A DNA stretch of 64,000 nucleotides from Pseudomonas beijingensis. GTDB taxonomy: Bacteria > Pseudomonadota > Gammaproteobacteria > Pseudomonadales > Pseudomonadaceae. Below the pieces are notes generated by a model. That model was given only the letters and a program-made list of their open reading frames with translations, searched no databases and was not told the DNA's origin. The stretch is taken from contig NZ_CP117425.1 in NCBI RefSeq assembly GCF_030687295.1, positions 6,204,001-6,268,000 of the forward strand, read 5' to 3'. Made by a program: the position numbers and the translations under genes. Position 1 is the stretch's first letter. The number at the start of each line of letters is the position of its first letter. Below are positions 1 to 9,590 of the stretch, piece by piece.

Positions 1-1
1 G

Positions 2-499
2 GCGATTCTCGAGCTGTTCTATTCTTCGGGCCTGCGGCTTTCAGAGCTGACGGGGCTTAACCTGGAGCAACTGGACCTGGCCGACGGCATGGTCCAGGTG
101 CTCGGCAAGGGCAGCAAGACCCGCCTGCTGCCCGTCGGTCGCAAGGCCCGTGAAGCCCTGGAGCTATGGCTGCCCCTGCGAGCCCTGGCCAACCCCGCCG
201 ACGACGCGGTATTTGTCAGCCAACGCGGTCGGCGCCTCGGCCCGCGGGCGATTCAATTGCGGGTCAAGGCCGCCGGCGAACGCGAGCTGGGGCAGAACCT
301 GCACCCGCACATGCTCAGGCACTCCTTCGCCAGCCATCTGCTGGAATCCTCCCAGGACCTGCGCGCCGTTCAAGAACTGCTGGGGCACTCGGACATCAAG
401 ACCACACAGATCTACACCCACCTGGACTTCCAGCACCTGGCGACGGTCTATGACAGTGCCCACCCCAGGGCCAAACGCATCAAGGGCGACGAATCATGA
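2..499 (+). CDS. xerC: Tyrosine recombinase XerC, C-terminal part (cut by window edge)
   Basis: Site-specific tyrosine recombinase that, with XerD and FtsK, resolves chromosome dimers at dif. The reading frame is open from the first bases, so only about the last 165 residues are present. They hold the catalytic core: the Arg of '[10 protein letters not shown]', the [11 protein letters not shown] box, the [12 protein letters not shown] stretch with the nucleophilic Tyr, and the typical 'THLDFQHLA' tail. Its stop overlaps the start of the HAD phosphatase gene (ATGA at 496-499), so the two are translationally coupled. This xerC-HAD pairing is usual in Pseudomonas. XerD is the main alternative, but the neighbour favours XerC. 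Confidence 0.93.
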   Translation, partial: AILELFYSSGLRLSELTGLNLEQLDLADGMVQVLGKGSKTRLLPVGRKAREALELWLPLRALANPADDAVFVSQRGRRLGPRAIQLRVKAAGERELGQNLHPHMLRHSFASHLLESSQDLRAVQELLGHSDIKTTQIYTHLDFQHLATVYDSAHPRAKRIKGDES

Positions 500-1200
500 C
501 CATCGAGCTCATCACTTTCGACCTGGACGACACCCTGTGGGACACCGCCCCGGTAATCGCCAGCGCCGAAGCCATACTCCGCCAATGGCTGACCGAAAAC
601 GCACCGAACCTGGGCGGCCTGCCGGTGGAGCATCTTTTTTCGATTCGCGAGCAGGTGTTGCGCGAAGAACCCAACCTCAAGCATCGCATCAGTGCGTTGC
701 GCCGACGGGTGCTGTTCCGTGCCTTGCAGGAAGCCGGCTACGACCAGTGGCAAGCCTCCGAACTGGCGGACCAGGCCTTCGAGACATTCCTGCACGCCCG
801 CCACCAACTGGAGATTTTTCCCGAGGTGCAGCCCACCCTGGAAATCCTGGCCAATCATTTCGCCCTCGGCGTGGTCACCAATGGCAACGCCGACGTGCGA
901 CGCCTGGGGTTGGCGGACTACTTCAAGTTCGCCTTGTGCGCCGAAGACATCGGCATCGCCAAGCCTGACGCCCGGCTGTTCCACGAAGCCCTGCAACGCG
1001 GCGGCGCCACGGCACAGACCGCCGTGCACATTGGCGACCACCCGGGCGACGACATCGCCGGTGCCCAACAGGCCGGCCTGCGCGCGGTGTGGTTCAACCC
1101 GGCAGGCAAACCCTGGAATGCCGACCACGCGCCGGACGCGGAAATCCGCAGCCTGACCGAATTACCAGGATTGCTGACCCAATGGCATAGCCAACCCTGA
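496..1200 (+). CDS. HAD-superfamily phosphatase (YigB-like)
   Basis: 234-residue haloacid-dehalogenase-type hydrolase of the subfamily that includes the FMN phosphatase YigB. Motif I is [10 protein letters not shown] near residue 8 (nucleophile Asp plus general acid Asp), motif II is the VVTNGN segment near 137, the motif III lysine lies in [11 protein letters not shown], and motif IV is [11 protein letters not shown] near 178. The helical cap lies between motifs I and II. The ATG overlaps the xerC stop by one base in an ATGA junction, so expression is coupled to xerC. The exact substrate cannot be read from the sequence; dephosphorylation of FMN or another small phosphate ester is inferred from the family. 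Confidence 0.88.
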   Translation: MTIELITFDLDDTLWDTAPVIASAEAILRQWLTENAPNLGGLPVEHLFSIREQVLREEPNLKHRISALRRRVLFRALQEAGYDQWQASELADQAFETFLHARHQLEIFPEVQPTLEILANHFALGVVTNGNADVRRLGLADYFKFALCAEDIGIAKPDARLFHEALQRGGATAQTAVHIGDHPGDDIAGAQQAGLRAVWFNPAGKPWNADHAPDAEIRSLTELPGLLTQWHSQP

Positions 1201-1228
1201 ACCCTGCTTCGCAGCCGCCAAAACCCTT

Positions 1229-1317
1229 TGTGGGAGCGAGCTTGCTCGCGAAGGCGACGGCACATCCAACATCACTGCCAGCAGACCCACCGCTATCGCG
1301 AGCAAGCTCGCTCCCAC
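1229..1317. repeat. REP doublet (REPIN), GTGGGAGCGAGC family
   Basis: Two inverted copies of GTGGGAGCGAGCTTGCTCGC face each other across about 45 bases, between the convergent HAD gene and sutA. Each arm is itself a hairpin. This is the classic layout of a RAYT-mobilised REPIN in fluorescent pseudomonads. Confidence 0.9.
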
Positions 1318-1378
1318 CCTGGATCTGCTGTGTCCTGCGGCTCCGCGCCCGCTGGTCCGAGACATTATCTGGCCCATG

Positions 1379-1407
1379 AAAAAGCCCGCAGCGACGGCGG
1401 GCTTTTT
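1379..1407 (-). terminator. Rho-independent terminator of sutA
   Basis: Stem GCCCGC / GCGGGC with a short loop, flanked by A5 on the left and T5 on the right, so it can act in both directions. It lies 21 bases after the sutA stop and also closes the HAD side. Confidence 0.8.
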
Positions 1408-1428
1408 CAGCAAGCAACAAGCAAATAC

Positions 1429-1752
1429 TCAGATCGGGCGGCTGCCGTACTTGTTGTCAGGCTTCTTGGGCGGATCAGCGACCACGTTGGCTTCCACTTC
1501 CTGCACCTTACCGCCCCTGGCCAGGAATTCCTCCATGGCCTTGGCGAGCGCATCACGCTCCTTGTTCTTGGCCTCTACGCTCGGCAACTCGTCGACCGAC
1601 ACGGCTGCCTTGGCCTTGCCTTTGGCGGTAGGTGCCGGGACATCGGCGCCATCGTCTTCGGCAACGTCTTCAGCCGCCACTTCAAGGCCTTCTTCGGTCT
1701 CGTCTTCGTCGCCTACTTCGAGGTCGTCGTTTTCCAGATCATCGTCGCTCAT
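1429..1752 (-). CDS. sutA: RNA polymerase-binding regulator SutA
   Basis: 107-residue, very acidic, low-complexity protein that matches SutA of P. aeruginosa, which binds RNA polymerase and broadly promotes transcription during slow growth. Residues 1-40 are almost all Asp/Glu with small residues, the middle helix (about 52-80: VDELPSVEAKNKERDALAKAM) is the conserved core, and the C-terminal tail ends in PPKKPDNKYGSRPI, a typical feature. The start has an upstream GAGGTAGAAC. It is monocistronic, closed by the hairpin at 1379-1407. Many databases label it a hypothetical protein; the identification rests on recognition of the sequence pattern. Confidence 0.85.
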   Translation of the reverse strand: MSDDDLENDDLEVGDEDETEEGLEVAAEDVAEDDGADVPAPTAKGKAKAAVSVDELPSVEAKNKERDALAKAMEEFLARGGKVQEVEANVVADPPKKPDNKYGSRPI

Positions 1753-1854
1753 GTTCTACCTCATGACTTGCGAAAAGCAGATTAGTTATAGCCCAGCTTC
1801 GCCATCTGTTCGAAGGCTGCCAGAAAAAATTCAACATCCGCCGGCAATCAGCGG

Positions 1855-2280
1855 TTATGCCCCTTCACCGTACAAGGTGGCGAGGACTTTACGAGCACCG
1901 CCGTGATCACGGTGCTCGCCCAGATAAACACCTTGCCAGGTTCCCAATGCCAGCCGTCCCGCCGTCACCGGCAGGCTGAGCTGGCAACCGAGCACACTGG
2001 CCTTGAAGTGCGCCGGGAGGTCGTCCAGGCCTTCGTCGTTGTGCTCATAGTCGGCGGTTCCTTGTGGGATCAGCCGATTGAAAAATCGTTCGAAGTCTCG
2101 ACGCACCGCCGGATCGGCGTTCTCGTTGATGGTCAACGAGGCCGAGGTATGCTGCAGCCACAGATGCAACAGACCGACACGACAGGCCTGGAGTTCAGGC
2201 AGGCCGGCCAGCAACTCGTCCGTCACCAGATGAAAGCCCCGGGGCTTTGCCCGCAGGGTTATCAGCGTCTGTTGCCACAT
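1855..2280 (-). CDS. YjbQ family protein (UPF0047, secondary thiamine-phosphate synthase type)
   Basis: 141-residue single-domain protein of the UPF0047/YjbQ family. Members have weak thiamine-phosphate synthase activity in complementation tests, but their true role is unsettled. Signature stretches are [28 protein letters not shown] near residue 45 (His, Thr and Asn line the putative active site), [12 protein letters not shown] and the ending [29 protein letters not shown]. The start at 2280 is preferred over a longer version beginning at 2307 because GGAG lies seven bases upstream. It shares its strand with sutA and amtB but is separated by gaps, so it may have its own promoter. Confidence 0.88.
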   Translation of the reverse strand: MWQQTLITLRAKPRGFHLVTDELLAGLPELQACRVGLLHLWLQHTSASLTINENADPAVRRDFERFFNRLIPQGTADYEHNDEGLDDLPAHFKASVLGCQLSLPVTAGRLALGTWQGVYLGEHRDHGGARKVLATLYGEGA

Positions 2281-2450
2281 ACAGATCTCCGCACGTTCGG
2301 CGCGCATTCTAGCGCGCTCTGGGAAAAAACAAAGGCCCTAATATTCTTGCTTCGGTGTAAGCCTTTGGCGGTATAAAAACCTATGTCGCATCCACAACAA
2401 AAGGCGTCGGAAAAACCGCGGTACCTTGTGAGCAATGACAAATTCCAGAC

Positions 2451-2482
2451 AAAAAAATGCCCGGCGAACCGGGCATTTTTTA
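2451..2482 (-). terminator. Rho-independent terminator of glnK-amtB
   Basis: Perfect stem TGCCCGG / CCGGGCA with loop CGAA, flanked by A7 and T6, 11 bases beyond the amtB stop. It is symmetrical and could also stop transcription from the other side. Confidence 0.88.
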
Positions 2483-2492
2483 TGGCGCGTAC

Positions 2493-3827
2493 TTACAGGT
2501 TGTAGCCACGCTCGTTGTGCTGGGCCAGGTCCAGGCCCACAGCCTCTTCTTCCTCAGTGACACGCAGACCCATGACGGCGTCCAGGACCTTGAGGATGAT
2601 GAAGGTGACGATCCCGGTGTAGACCACCGTGAAACCCACGCCTTTGAATTGAATCCACACTTGCGCGCCGATATCGGTCACGGTGCCGAAGCCACCCAGG
2701 GCGGGCGCTGCGAACACACCGGTCAGGATCGCGCCGAGGATACCGCCGATGCCGTGCACGCCGAAGGCGTCCAGGGAATCGTCATAACCGAGCTTGCGCT
2801 TGAGGCTGGTGGCGCAGAAGAAGCACACCACGCCCGCCGCCAGGCCGATGACCAGGGCGCCCATCGGGCCCACGGTGCCGGCAGCCGGGGTGATTGCAAC
2901 CAGGCCGGCCACCACGCCCGAAGCAATGCCCAGCGCGCTTGGCTTGCCGTGGGTGATCCACTCGGCAAACATCCAGCCCAGCGCCGCCGCAGCGGTCGCG
3001 ATCTGGGTCACCAGCATCGCCATGCCGGCAGTGCCATTGGCAGCGACAGCGGAACCGGCGTTGAAACCGAACCAGCCGACCCACAGCATGGCCGCACCCA
3101 TCAGGGTGTAACCCAGGTTATGCGGCGCCATTGGCGTGGTCGGGAAGCCTTTGCGCTTGCCCAGTACCAGGCACGCCACCAGGCCGGCGATACCGGCGTT
3201 GATGTGCACCACGGTGCCGCCGGCGAAGTCCAGCACGCCCCAGTCCCACATCAGGCCGCCGTTGCCGGACCAGACCATGTGCGCAATCGGTGCATACACC
3301 AGGGTGAACCACACGCCCATGAAGATCAGCATGGCGGAGAACTTCATCCGCTCGGCAAATGCACCGACGATCAGGGCCGGGGTGATGATGGCGAACGTCA
3401 TCTGGAAGGTGATGAACACCGCTTCAGGGAACAGCGCCGCCGGGCCGGTCAGGCTGGCTGGCGTCACACCCGCCAGGAACGCTTTGCCGAAACCGCCAAC
3501 GAAGGAATTGAAGTTGACGACACCCTGCTCCATGCCGGTGGTGTCGAACGCGATGCTGTAGCCATAGATGACCCACAGAACGCTGATCAGACCGGTAATG
3601 GCAAAGCACTGCATCATCACGGAAAGAAGGTTTTTCGAGCGGACCATGCCACCGTAGAACAGTGCCAGGCCGGGAATGGTCATGAACAGTACAAGAATCG
3701 TGGCCGTGAGCATCCAGGCGGTGTCGCCGGAGTTCAGGACAGGGGCTGCCGCTTCTTCTGCCATGGCCAGGCCAGGCATTGCGAAGGACAACAGGGCTCC
3801 TAGCCCTGCGAATTTACGCAGAGTCAT
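2493..3827 (-). CDS. amtB: Ammonium transporter AmtB
   Basis: 444-residue ammonium channel of the Amt/Rh family in the inner membrane. An N-terminal signal sequence (about residues 1-23, cut after AMA) precedes 11 predicted transmembrane helices. Family motifs are visible: DTAWMLTATILVLFMTIPGLALFYGGM in helix 1, the FAIITPALIVGAFAERMKF stretch, DFAGGTVVHINAG with the first pore His, and AFGVHGIGGILGAILTG with the second. It follows glnK by 33 bases on the same strand, the standard glnK-amtB operon in which GlnK plugs the AmtB pore when nitrogen is plentiful. Expression is expected from the sigma-54 promoter ahead of glnK. Confidence 0.96.
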   Translation of the reverse strand: MTLRKFAGLGALLSFAMPGLAMAEEAAAPVLNSGDTAWMLTATILVLFMTIPGLALFYGGMVRSKNLLSVMMQCFAITGLISVLWVIYGYSIAFDTTGMEQGVVNFNSFVGGFGKAFLAGVTPASLTGPAALFPEAVFITFQMTFAIITPALIVGAFAERMKFSAMLIFMGVWFTLVYAPIAHMVWSGNGGLMWDWGVLDFAGGTVVHINAGIAGLVACLVLGKRKGFPTTPMAPHNLGYTLMGAAMLWVGWFGFNAGSAVAANGTAGMAMLVTQIATAAAALGWMFAEWITHGKPSALGIASGVVAGLVAITPAAGTVGPMGALVIGLAAGVVCFFCATSLKRKLGYDDSLDAFGVHGIGGILGAILTGVFAAPALGGFGTVTDIGAQVWIQFKGVGFTVVYTGIVTFIILKVLDAVMGLRVTEEEEAVGLDLAQHNERGYNL

Positions 3828-3860
3828 ATTGTTTTCTCCTGGGGCGTTGGGTTTGGCGGC

Positions 3861-4585
<725 letters not shown>

Positions 4586-4614
4586 GCCCGCCATCGTTTC
4601 CAGGACACCTGCAC

Positions 4615-4875
4615 ATGCTTGCGCCCAAAGACCTTCTCGACGCCCTGAGCGGCCACGCCTCCCGTATTTTGAGTGGCGACACGTCGCTGCCCAAAAGCGA
4701 AATCGAAAGCCAGTTCAAGGCCTTGCTGCAAAGCGGCTTCAGCAAGCTGGACTTGGTCAGCCGGGAGGAATTCGACAGCCAGATGGTCGTGCTGGCCCGG
4801 ACCCGGGCACGGCTCGAAAGCCTGGAGGCCAAGGTCGCCGAGCTGGAAGCACGATTGGCTCCGGTACAGGATTAA
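4615..4875 (+). CDS. ubiK: Ubiquinone biosynthesis accessory factor UbiK (YqiC family)
   Basis: 86-residue protein of the YqiC/UbiK family. UbiK is a small membrane-associated accessory factor that works with UbiJ in the cytoplasmic ubiquinone-synthesis complex. The N-terminal half is an amphipathic helix (LLDALSGHASRIL). The C-terminal half, from about residue 45, is a coiled coil with the family motif LDLVSREEFDSQMVVLARTR followed by LESLEAKVAELEARL. The ATG at 4615 starts the family-conserved region; longer readings in this frame run through the glnK promoter region and are not supported. It is divergent from glnK and convergent with the kinase gene, 36 bases away. Confidence 0.88.
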   Translation: MLAPKDLLDALSGHASRILSGDTSLPKSEIESQFKALLQSGFSKLDLVSREEFDSQMVVLARTRARLESLEAKVAELEARLAPVQD

Positions 4876-4911
4876 CCCCCCCGGCTCACGTTACAGGCTC
4901 TGACAGGTCAC

Positions 4912-6189
4912 TCAAGCATTCGCCGCCCGCTGAGCCTGGTCCGGTGTGAGCGCCAGCGGCAGCTCCAGGCTAAACAGCGCGCCGCGGCCCGGCCCGGCGC
5001 TCTGCACGGTCAGGTCGCCGCCCATCTCGTGCGCCGCCAGAATGCAGCTATGCAAACCAAAGCCGTGGCCGCCGACACGCGTGGTGAAGCCGTGCTCGAA
5101 CACCCGCGCAAGATTGTCCTGGGAAATCCCCTCGCCATTGTCCTCGACCTCGACCCGCACACGCTCATCGTCAACGAGCTCCAGGCGCAGGATGATCTGT
5201 GGCGGACGGTTCACGCCTGCGTCCAGCGCCTGCTTGGCGTTGTTGATCAGATTGACCAGGATCTGCAGCACTCGGTGCTTATCCAATGGCATTTGCGGGA
5301 TATCGCTGAATTCCTTGATCAGGGTGATGTGGTGGCGGGCCAGGGACACATCGCAAATGCGCACGACATCCTCAAGCAGCTCTCGCAACGAGCCCGGCTC
5401 CAGGACGCTGGCATTGCCGGCATAGGATTGCTGGGTGGCGACGATTTCCTTGATGTGGTCGATCCGGCGGGTCAACTGCGCCAATTCGGCGATCATGACC
5501 TGCTGCTCGATTGCCAGCGCGTCGGCCAGCTTGTCGAGATAGTCCGGTAGCGCGCGCCCTTTCGGGTCGCTGCTGATGAAGTCGCCGAGGTCATCGGGAT
5601 GTTCCTTCATCAACTGGACGACCTTCGCCACCCCCGGTCCCTTGGAGGTGTGCACCTTCTCGTAGAGGACTTGGGCTGACACGTTGACGCTATTGAGCAC
5701 ATTGCCCACGTTGTGCAATACATTGGTGGCGATCTCCGCCATGCCGGCCCGGCGCGCAGTAGTCACCAGCTCGGCCTGCGCCTCGCGCAACTCGTCGTTG
5801 ACCTTGGCCAATTGCCGCGGGCTGGGAATCTTCAGGGCCGCCGGCACCAGCCGGACCAGCAGGATGGCGGTAATCACCGAGGCAATCGCGGTGATCACCT
5901 TGACCAGTGCCGACAACCAGTAATAAGGCTGCCAAATGGTCAGGATTTCCATCACGTGGCTGGTCCCGCAGGCCAGGATAAACACGCCGAAGGCCGCCAG
6001 CATCCAATCGAACGGCACATCCTTGCGCTTGTGGATAAAGTACAGAAGGGTGAAGGGGATGGTGACGTAGGACAGGGTGATCAAGCCATCGGCGATCACA
6101 TTGGTCCACAGCAGATCCGGACGCCACATATAGCAATGTCCGTGGGGCATGAAGCGCTTGTCGGTTAACAAAGCCAGCAGATCGTTCAT
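4912..6189 (-). CDS. Orphan histidine kinase with ethylene-receptor-like membrane domain
   Basis: 425-residue sensor kinase. Residues 18-115 form three membrane helices that align with the ethylene-binding domain of plant ETR1. Asp34, Tyr41, Pro45, Ile71, Cys74 and His78 correspond to ETR1 Asp25, Tyr32, Pro36, Ile62, Cys65 and His69, with the same spacing throughout; Cys and His hold Cu(I) in ETR1. A short coiled coil (about 125-145) leads to the phosphoacceptor H-box GMAEIATNVLHNVGNVLNS with His159, then an ATPase domain with N-box (LVNLINNAKQALD), G1 (EDNGEGI), F-box (FEHGFTTR) and G2 (GHGFGLHS). The ATG at 6189 has GGAGG 8 bases upstream; the GTG at 6195 is only two bases from it. No response regulator is adjacent. 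Ethylene binding is inferred, not shown. Confidence 0.85.
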   Translation of the reverse strand: MNDLLALLTDKRFMPHGHCYMWRPDLLWTNVIADGLITLSYVTIPFTLLYFIHKRKDVPFDWMLAAFGVFILACGTSHVMEILTIWQPYYWLSALVKVITAIASVITAILLVRLVPAALKIPSPRQLAKVNDELREAQAELVTTARRAGMAEIATNVLHNVGNVLNSVNVSAQVLYEKVHTSKGPGVAKVVQLMKEHPDDLGDFISSDPKGRALPDYLDKLADALAIEQQVMIAELAQLTRRIDHIKEIVATQQSYAGNASVLEPGSLRELLEDVVRICDVSLARHHITLIKEFSDIPQMPLDKHRVLQILVNLINNAKQALDAGVNRPPQIILRLELVDDERVRVEVEDNGEGISQDNLARVFEHGFTTRVGGHGFGLHSCILAAHEMGGDLTVQSAGPGRGALFSLELPLALTPDQAQRAANA

Positions 6190-6433
6190 GGCCACTTCCT
6201 CCCTGTGCCGTTGATACCGCCAAGTGCCGACTGGGCAAAATCGAGTCTAGCAGAGGGCCGGTCCCGGACAATTTGCCCGCCGACGGAGCTTTTTGTAGAG
6301 CCCCCGTGATAGTGAAGAAAGCGGAAAGGTCCACAACCTGAAGACACTGTCAGCAGAATGCCAAGGGAGTTGCACAGGATAAGCGCGGAACGCCTTAACG
6401 CTCCGCGCTCTTCACATTGGCTACCGTGAACCT

Positions 6434-7879
6434 TTATGGCCTGTCCAGTTTCACCGCAGACTCAGCCATCCAGTAGCTCTCCCGCCAGAACTTGTAGTCT
6501 GCAAACTCTCCATGTTTTTGTGGCCACTTACCGTGATTATCGATGGGGAAGCGAGTTAAGTGCACCCTATTGCGCAGCGGTCTGTAACATGCCACGTCAT
6601 CAACAACCTGGGCATTCGGGAAAACATCTTCAGCCAACCGCGTCATATTCCACCAAGACCCAGCCGTTCGATCCTTGAATGAATTGACTTCGCCAAACGT
6701 ATAGTCAATCCAGTTCAAGAGACTCCCGCGCGGCATGAAGTCATGAAAGAAATTTTCACCAATTTCTCTGTATGGGTCCAAGCTCAAATTCCAGAAGTCC
6801 ACTTCAGGTCTTGTTACCAACCAAGGCACAACAACGTTCTCGACTTCTTTTACCCGCGCTGCAGCGCCCATAAACACCAGGTTATTCACGTTAATATCCG
6901 GATGCCTGGCAAGGATATTAACCGCGACGATCGCCCCCATACTATGCCCAACAATATTTATCTCACTCCCATCAACGGGATATAGGGAACCCTGTTGATC
7001 GCCCTTTTTTTCCAAACGATGGAGCAGTGCGGTAACGGCTGTATCAGCGTAGCGAACCGGCCCCTTGAACTCTTTATCTGGCTCGGTGATTAAATCGCCT
7101 TCAAACGCGATATTTTTAGTCAGCACCAAGTCAGTACGACGCAGCATTCCATCCCATGCCCCGGTTCCAAAGCCGTCGACCAAGGGGGCCATCCCCAACT
7201 TGACTGGATTCCACACGGTATAGTAATCACTGCCGACACCGACATGGGGTGGCGAATTACTTACTTGAAATCCCATATCGTCCAGTTTATCAACTCTTCT
7301 CTGGTAGTCTGCTTCATCAACGCTATTGACGCTTTTGGACACCGCGACCGGGTCTGAAATTTCCTTGTACATCGATGATGGAACCCTGACCAAGGACCGC
7401 CCTAAATCCTCGATCAACACAACGGGAGAGGTCATCGCACCCAGCACCGGTCTATTAAGCCCTTTTCGAATTCTAAATAGATGGTCAGCATAGTTAGGCC
7501 AGAAATCGGAATTCCAAGCAATAAAGATAGGGTATTGATGATCAGCGAGCATGTCATCGACCATTCTTCCAGGACGATCAACCGCTGTAGAAAAATTATT
7601 CAAGCCGCCGTGTATGAACAAGGTAATTCTTAATTTTTTATCCTTGTTTCGGAGCGCTATATAATTCTGAAAAATCCTCTCGAGATACATCTTCTCATCG
7701 GCTTTTGTTTTCTTCAGATCGCCTCGTTCACCGATGATTGTTTTTTGGTTTGGATCAATGAGGTTTCCATCCCCATCAATGTAAAGCATGTGCAATTTGG
7801 CATTCTGGTAATCCGTCCCTTTATGACCTGCACACCCCACCAACACAATAATTGCTATCAGCCAAGTCAAGAGCTTCAT
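6434..7879 (-). CDS. Putative alpha/beta-hydrolase lipoprotein
   Basis: 481-residue predicted lipoprotein: short charged start, hydrophobic stretch and lipobox LVGC with Cys16. The body looks like an alpha/beta-hydrolase. LRITLFIHGGLNNF near residue 85 fits the oxyanion-hole strand, and IVGHSMGAIVAVNIL near 310 is the GxSxG nucleophile elbow with Ser at about 311. Later Asp and His residues could complete the triad but cannot be assigned safely. The start at 7879 is backed by a strong GGGAGGGGG upstream. Base composition is clearly more AT-rich than in the neighbours, with many AAA, AAT and ATA codons, which suggests acquisition by transfer. It stands alone on its strand, divergent from comM. 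A lipase or esterase role is inferred; the substrate is unknown. Confidence 0.7.
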   Translation of the reverse strand: MKLLTWLIAIIVLVGCAGHKGTDYQNAKLHMLYIDGDGNLIDPNQKTIIGERGDLKKTKADEKMYLERIFQNYIALRNKDKKLRITLFIHGGLNNFSTAVDRPGRMVDDMLADHQYPIFIAWNSDFWPNYADHLFRIRKGLNRPVLGAMTSPVVLIEDLGRSLVRVPSSMYKEISDPVAVSKSVNSVDEADYQRRVDKLDDMGFQVSNSPPHVGVGSDYYTVWNPVKLGMAPLVDGFGTGAWDGMLRRTDLVLTKNIAFEGDLITEPDKEFKGPVRYADTAVTALLHRLEKKGDQQGSLYPVDGSEINIVGHSMGAIVAVNILARHPDINVNNLVFMGAAARVKEVENVVVPWLVTRPEVDFWNLSLDPYREIGENFFHDFMPRGSLLNWIDYTFGEVNSFKDRTAGSWWNMTRLAEDVFPNAQVVDDVACYRPLRNRVHLTRFPIDNHGKWPQKHGEFADYKFWRESYWMAESAVKLDRP

Positions 7880-8091
7880 GCGACCCCCTCCCTTTAAGTA
7901 ACTAGGAGTGTAGAAGAGAACTGGGACCTTAATGGCGTCATGCCACCCACCCTCTATAGCCACTCAGGCTGCTCAGCGCTCCGCAACATCCTGCCAAAAT
8001 TTCCCCCTTCAATTGCCATGCCCAAACTCATCCCACGACTAACCTTCAAAAGCCGCAGGACGCGGCCCCCCATTCACTCAAGGAACGATTC

Positions 8092-9585
8092 ATGTCGCTC
8101 GCCATTGTCCATAGCCGCGCCCAAGTGGGGGTCGAGGCTCCTGCCGTTACCGTTGAAGTTCACCTGGCCAATGGCTTGCCGTCGCTGACGATGGTTGGCC
8201 TGCCGGAAGCGGCGGTGAAGGAAAGCAAGGATCGGGTGCGCAGCGCGATCATCAATTCGGGGCTGAATTTTCCTGCGCGGCGCATCACCCTGAACCTGGC
8301 GCCGGCGGACCTGCCCAAGGACGGCGGGCGCTTCGACCTGGCCATCGCCTTGGGGATCCTATCGGCCAGCGTGCAGGTGCCGACCCTGACGCTGGACGAC
8401 GTGGAATGCCTCGGTGAACTGGCCTTGTCCGGCGCGGTGCGACCGGTGCGCGGGGTATTGCCTGCGGCGCTGGCGGCGCGCAAGGCCGGGCGCACGCTGG
8501 TGGTGCCACGGGCCAATGCCGAGGAAGCTTGTCTGGCGTCGGGGCTGAAGGTGATCGCCGTGGATCATCTGCTCGAAGCGGTAGCGCACTTCAACGGTCA
8601 CACGCCGGTCGAGCCGTTCGTTTCCAATGGACTGCTCTCGGCCAGCAAGCCTTACCCGGACCTGAATGAAGTACAAGGCCAGGCCGGGGCCAAGCGGGCC
8701 TTGCTGATTGCCGCTGCGGGGGCTCACAACCTGTTGTTCAGCGGGCCACCCGGCACCGGCAAGACCCTGCTGGCGAGCCGCTTGCCAGGGCTGTTGCCGC
8801 CGCTGGCCGAGAGCGAAGCCCTGGAAGTCGCGGCCATCCAGTCGGTGGCCAGTTGCGTGCCGTTGAGCCATTGGCCGCAACGCCCGTTTCGCCAGCCACA
8901 CCACTCGGCTTCCGGCCCGGCGCTGGTGGGTGGCGGGTCAAAGCCGCAGCCAGGGGAGATCACCCTCGCCCACCATGGCGTGCTGTTTCTGGATGAGCTG
9001 CCGGAATTCGACCGCAAGGTGCTGGAGGTCTTGAGAGAACCGCTGGAGTCCGGGCACATCGTGGTATCCCGCGCCCGGGATCGAGTCCGCTTCCCTGCCC
9101 GTTTCCAGTTGGTGGCGGCGATGAATCCCTGCCCCTGTGGCTATCTTGGCGAGCCCAGCGGCCGCTGCGCCTGTACACCGGACATGGTGCAGCGCTACCG
9201 CAACAAACTCTCCGGCCCGCTGCTGGACCGCATCGACCTGCACCTGACCGTCGCCCGGGAGGCCACGGCGTTGAACCCCAAGCGCGACCCCGGAGACGAT
9301 ACGGCCACGGTCGCGGAACGCGTAGCCGAAGCCCGGGAACGCCAGCACAAGCGCCAGGGCTGCGCTAACGCCTTCCTCGACCTGCCCGGCTTGCGCCGAC
9401 ACTGCAAGTTATCCACAACCGATGAAACCTGGCTGGAAACCGCCTGCGAGCGGCTGACCCTGTCGCTACGTGCCGCTCACCGCTTGCTCAAGGTCGCCCG
9501 GACACTGGCGGACCTGGAGCAAGCGGGGAGCATTCGCCGCGAGCACCTGGCCGAAGCGTTGCAGTATCGGCCGGCTACGGCTTGA
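8092..9585 (+). CDS. comM: YifB/ComM family AAA+ ATPase (Mg-chelatase-like)
   Basis: 497-residue ComM/YifB protein. In naturally competent bacteria ComM is a hexameric helicase that drives branch migration during integration of transforming DNA. The N-terminal ChlI/Lon-protease-like fold (1-165, with GLPEAAVKESKDRVRSAI) precedes an AAA+ module with Walker A GPPGTGKT at 218-225 and a Walker B in GVLFLDELPEF, then the Cys-rich NPCPCGYLG...CACTP segment and the C-terminal Mg-chelatase domain (FLDLPGLRRHC onward). It is complete and of normal family length, monocistronic, and convergent with the epimerase gene five bases away. The 212-base stretch before it shows no recognisable motif. Confidence 0.92.
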   Translation: MSLAIVHSRAQVGVEAPAVTVEVHLANGLPSLTMVGLPEAAVKESKDRVRSAIINSGLNFPARRITLNLAPADLPKDGGRFDLAIALGILSASVQVPTLTLDDVECLGELALSGAVRPVRGVLPAALAARKAGRTLVVPRANAEEACLASGLKVIAVDHLLEAVAHFNGHTPVEPFVSNGLLSASKPYPDLNEVQGQAGAKRALLIAAAGAHNLLFSGPPGTGKTLLASRLPGLLPPLAESEALEVAAIQSVASCVPLSHWPQRPFRQPHHSASGPALVGGGSKPQPGEITLAHHGVLFLDELPEFDRKVLEVLREPLESGHIVVSRARDRVRFPARFQLVAAMNPCPCGYLGEPSGRCACTPDMVQRYRNKLSGPLLDRIDLHLTVAREATALNPKRDPGDDTATVAERVAEARERQHKRQGCANAFLDLPGLRRHCKLSTTDETWLETACERLTLSLRAAHRLLKVARTLADLEQAGSIRREHLAEALQYRPATA

Positions 9586-9590
9586 CCGCT

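Noticed and set aside
2457..3803. A 448-codon plus-strand frame opposite amtB
   Set aside because: Antisense shadow; unusually rich in His, Gln and Gly, as expected from reversed hydrophobic codons.
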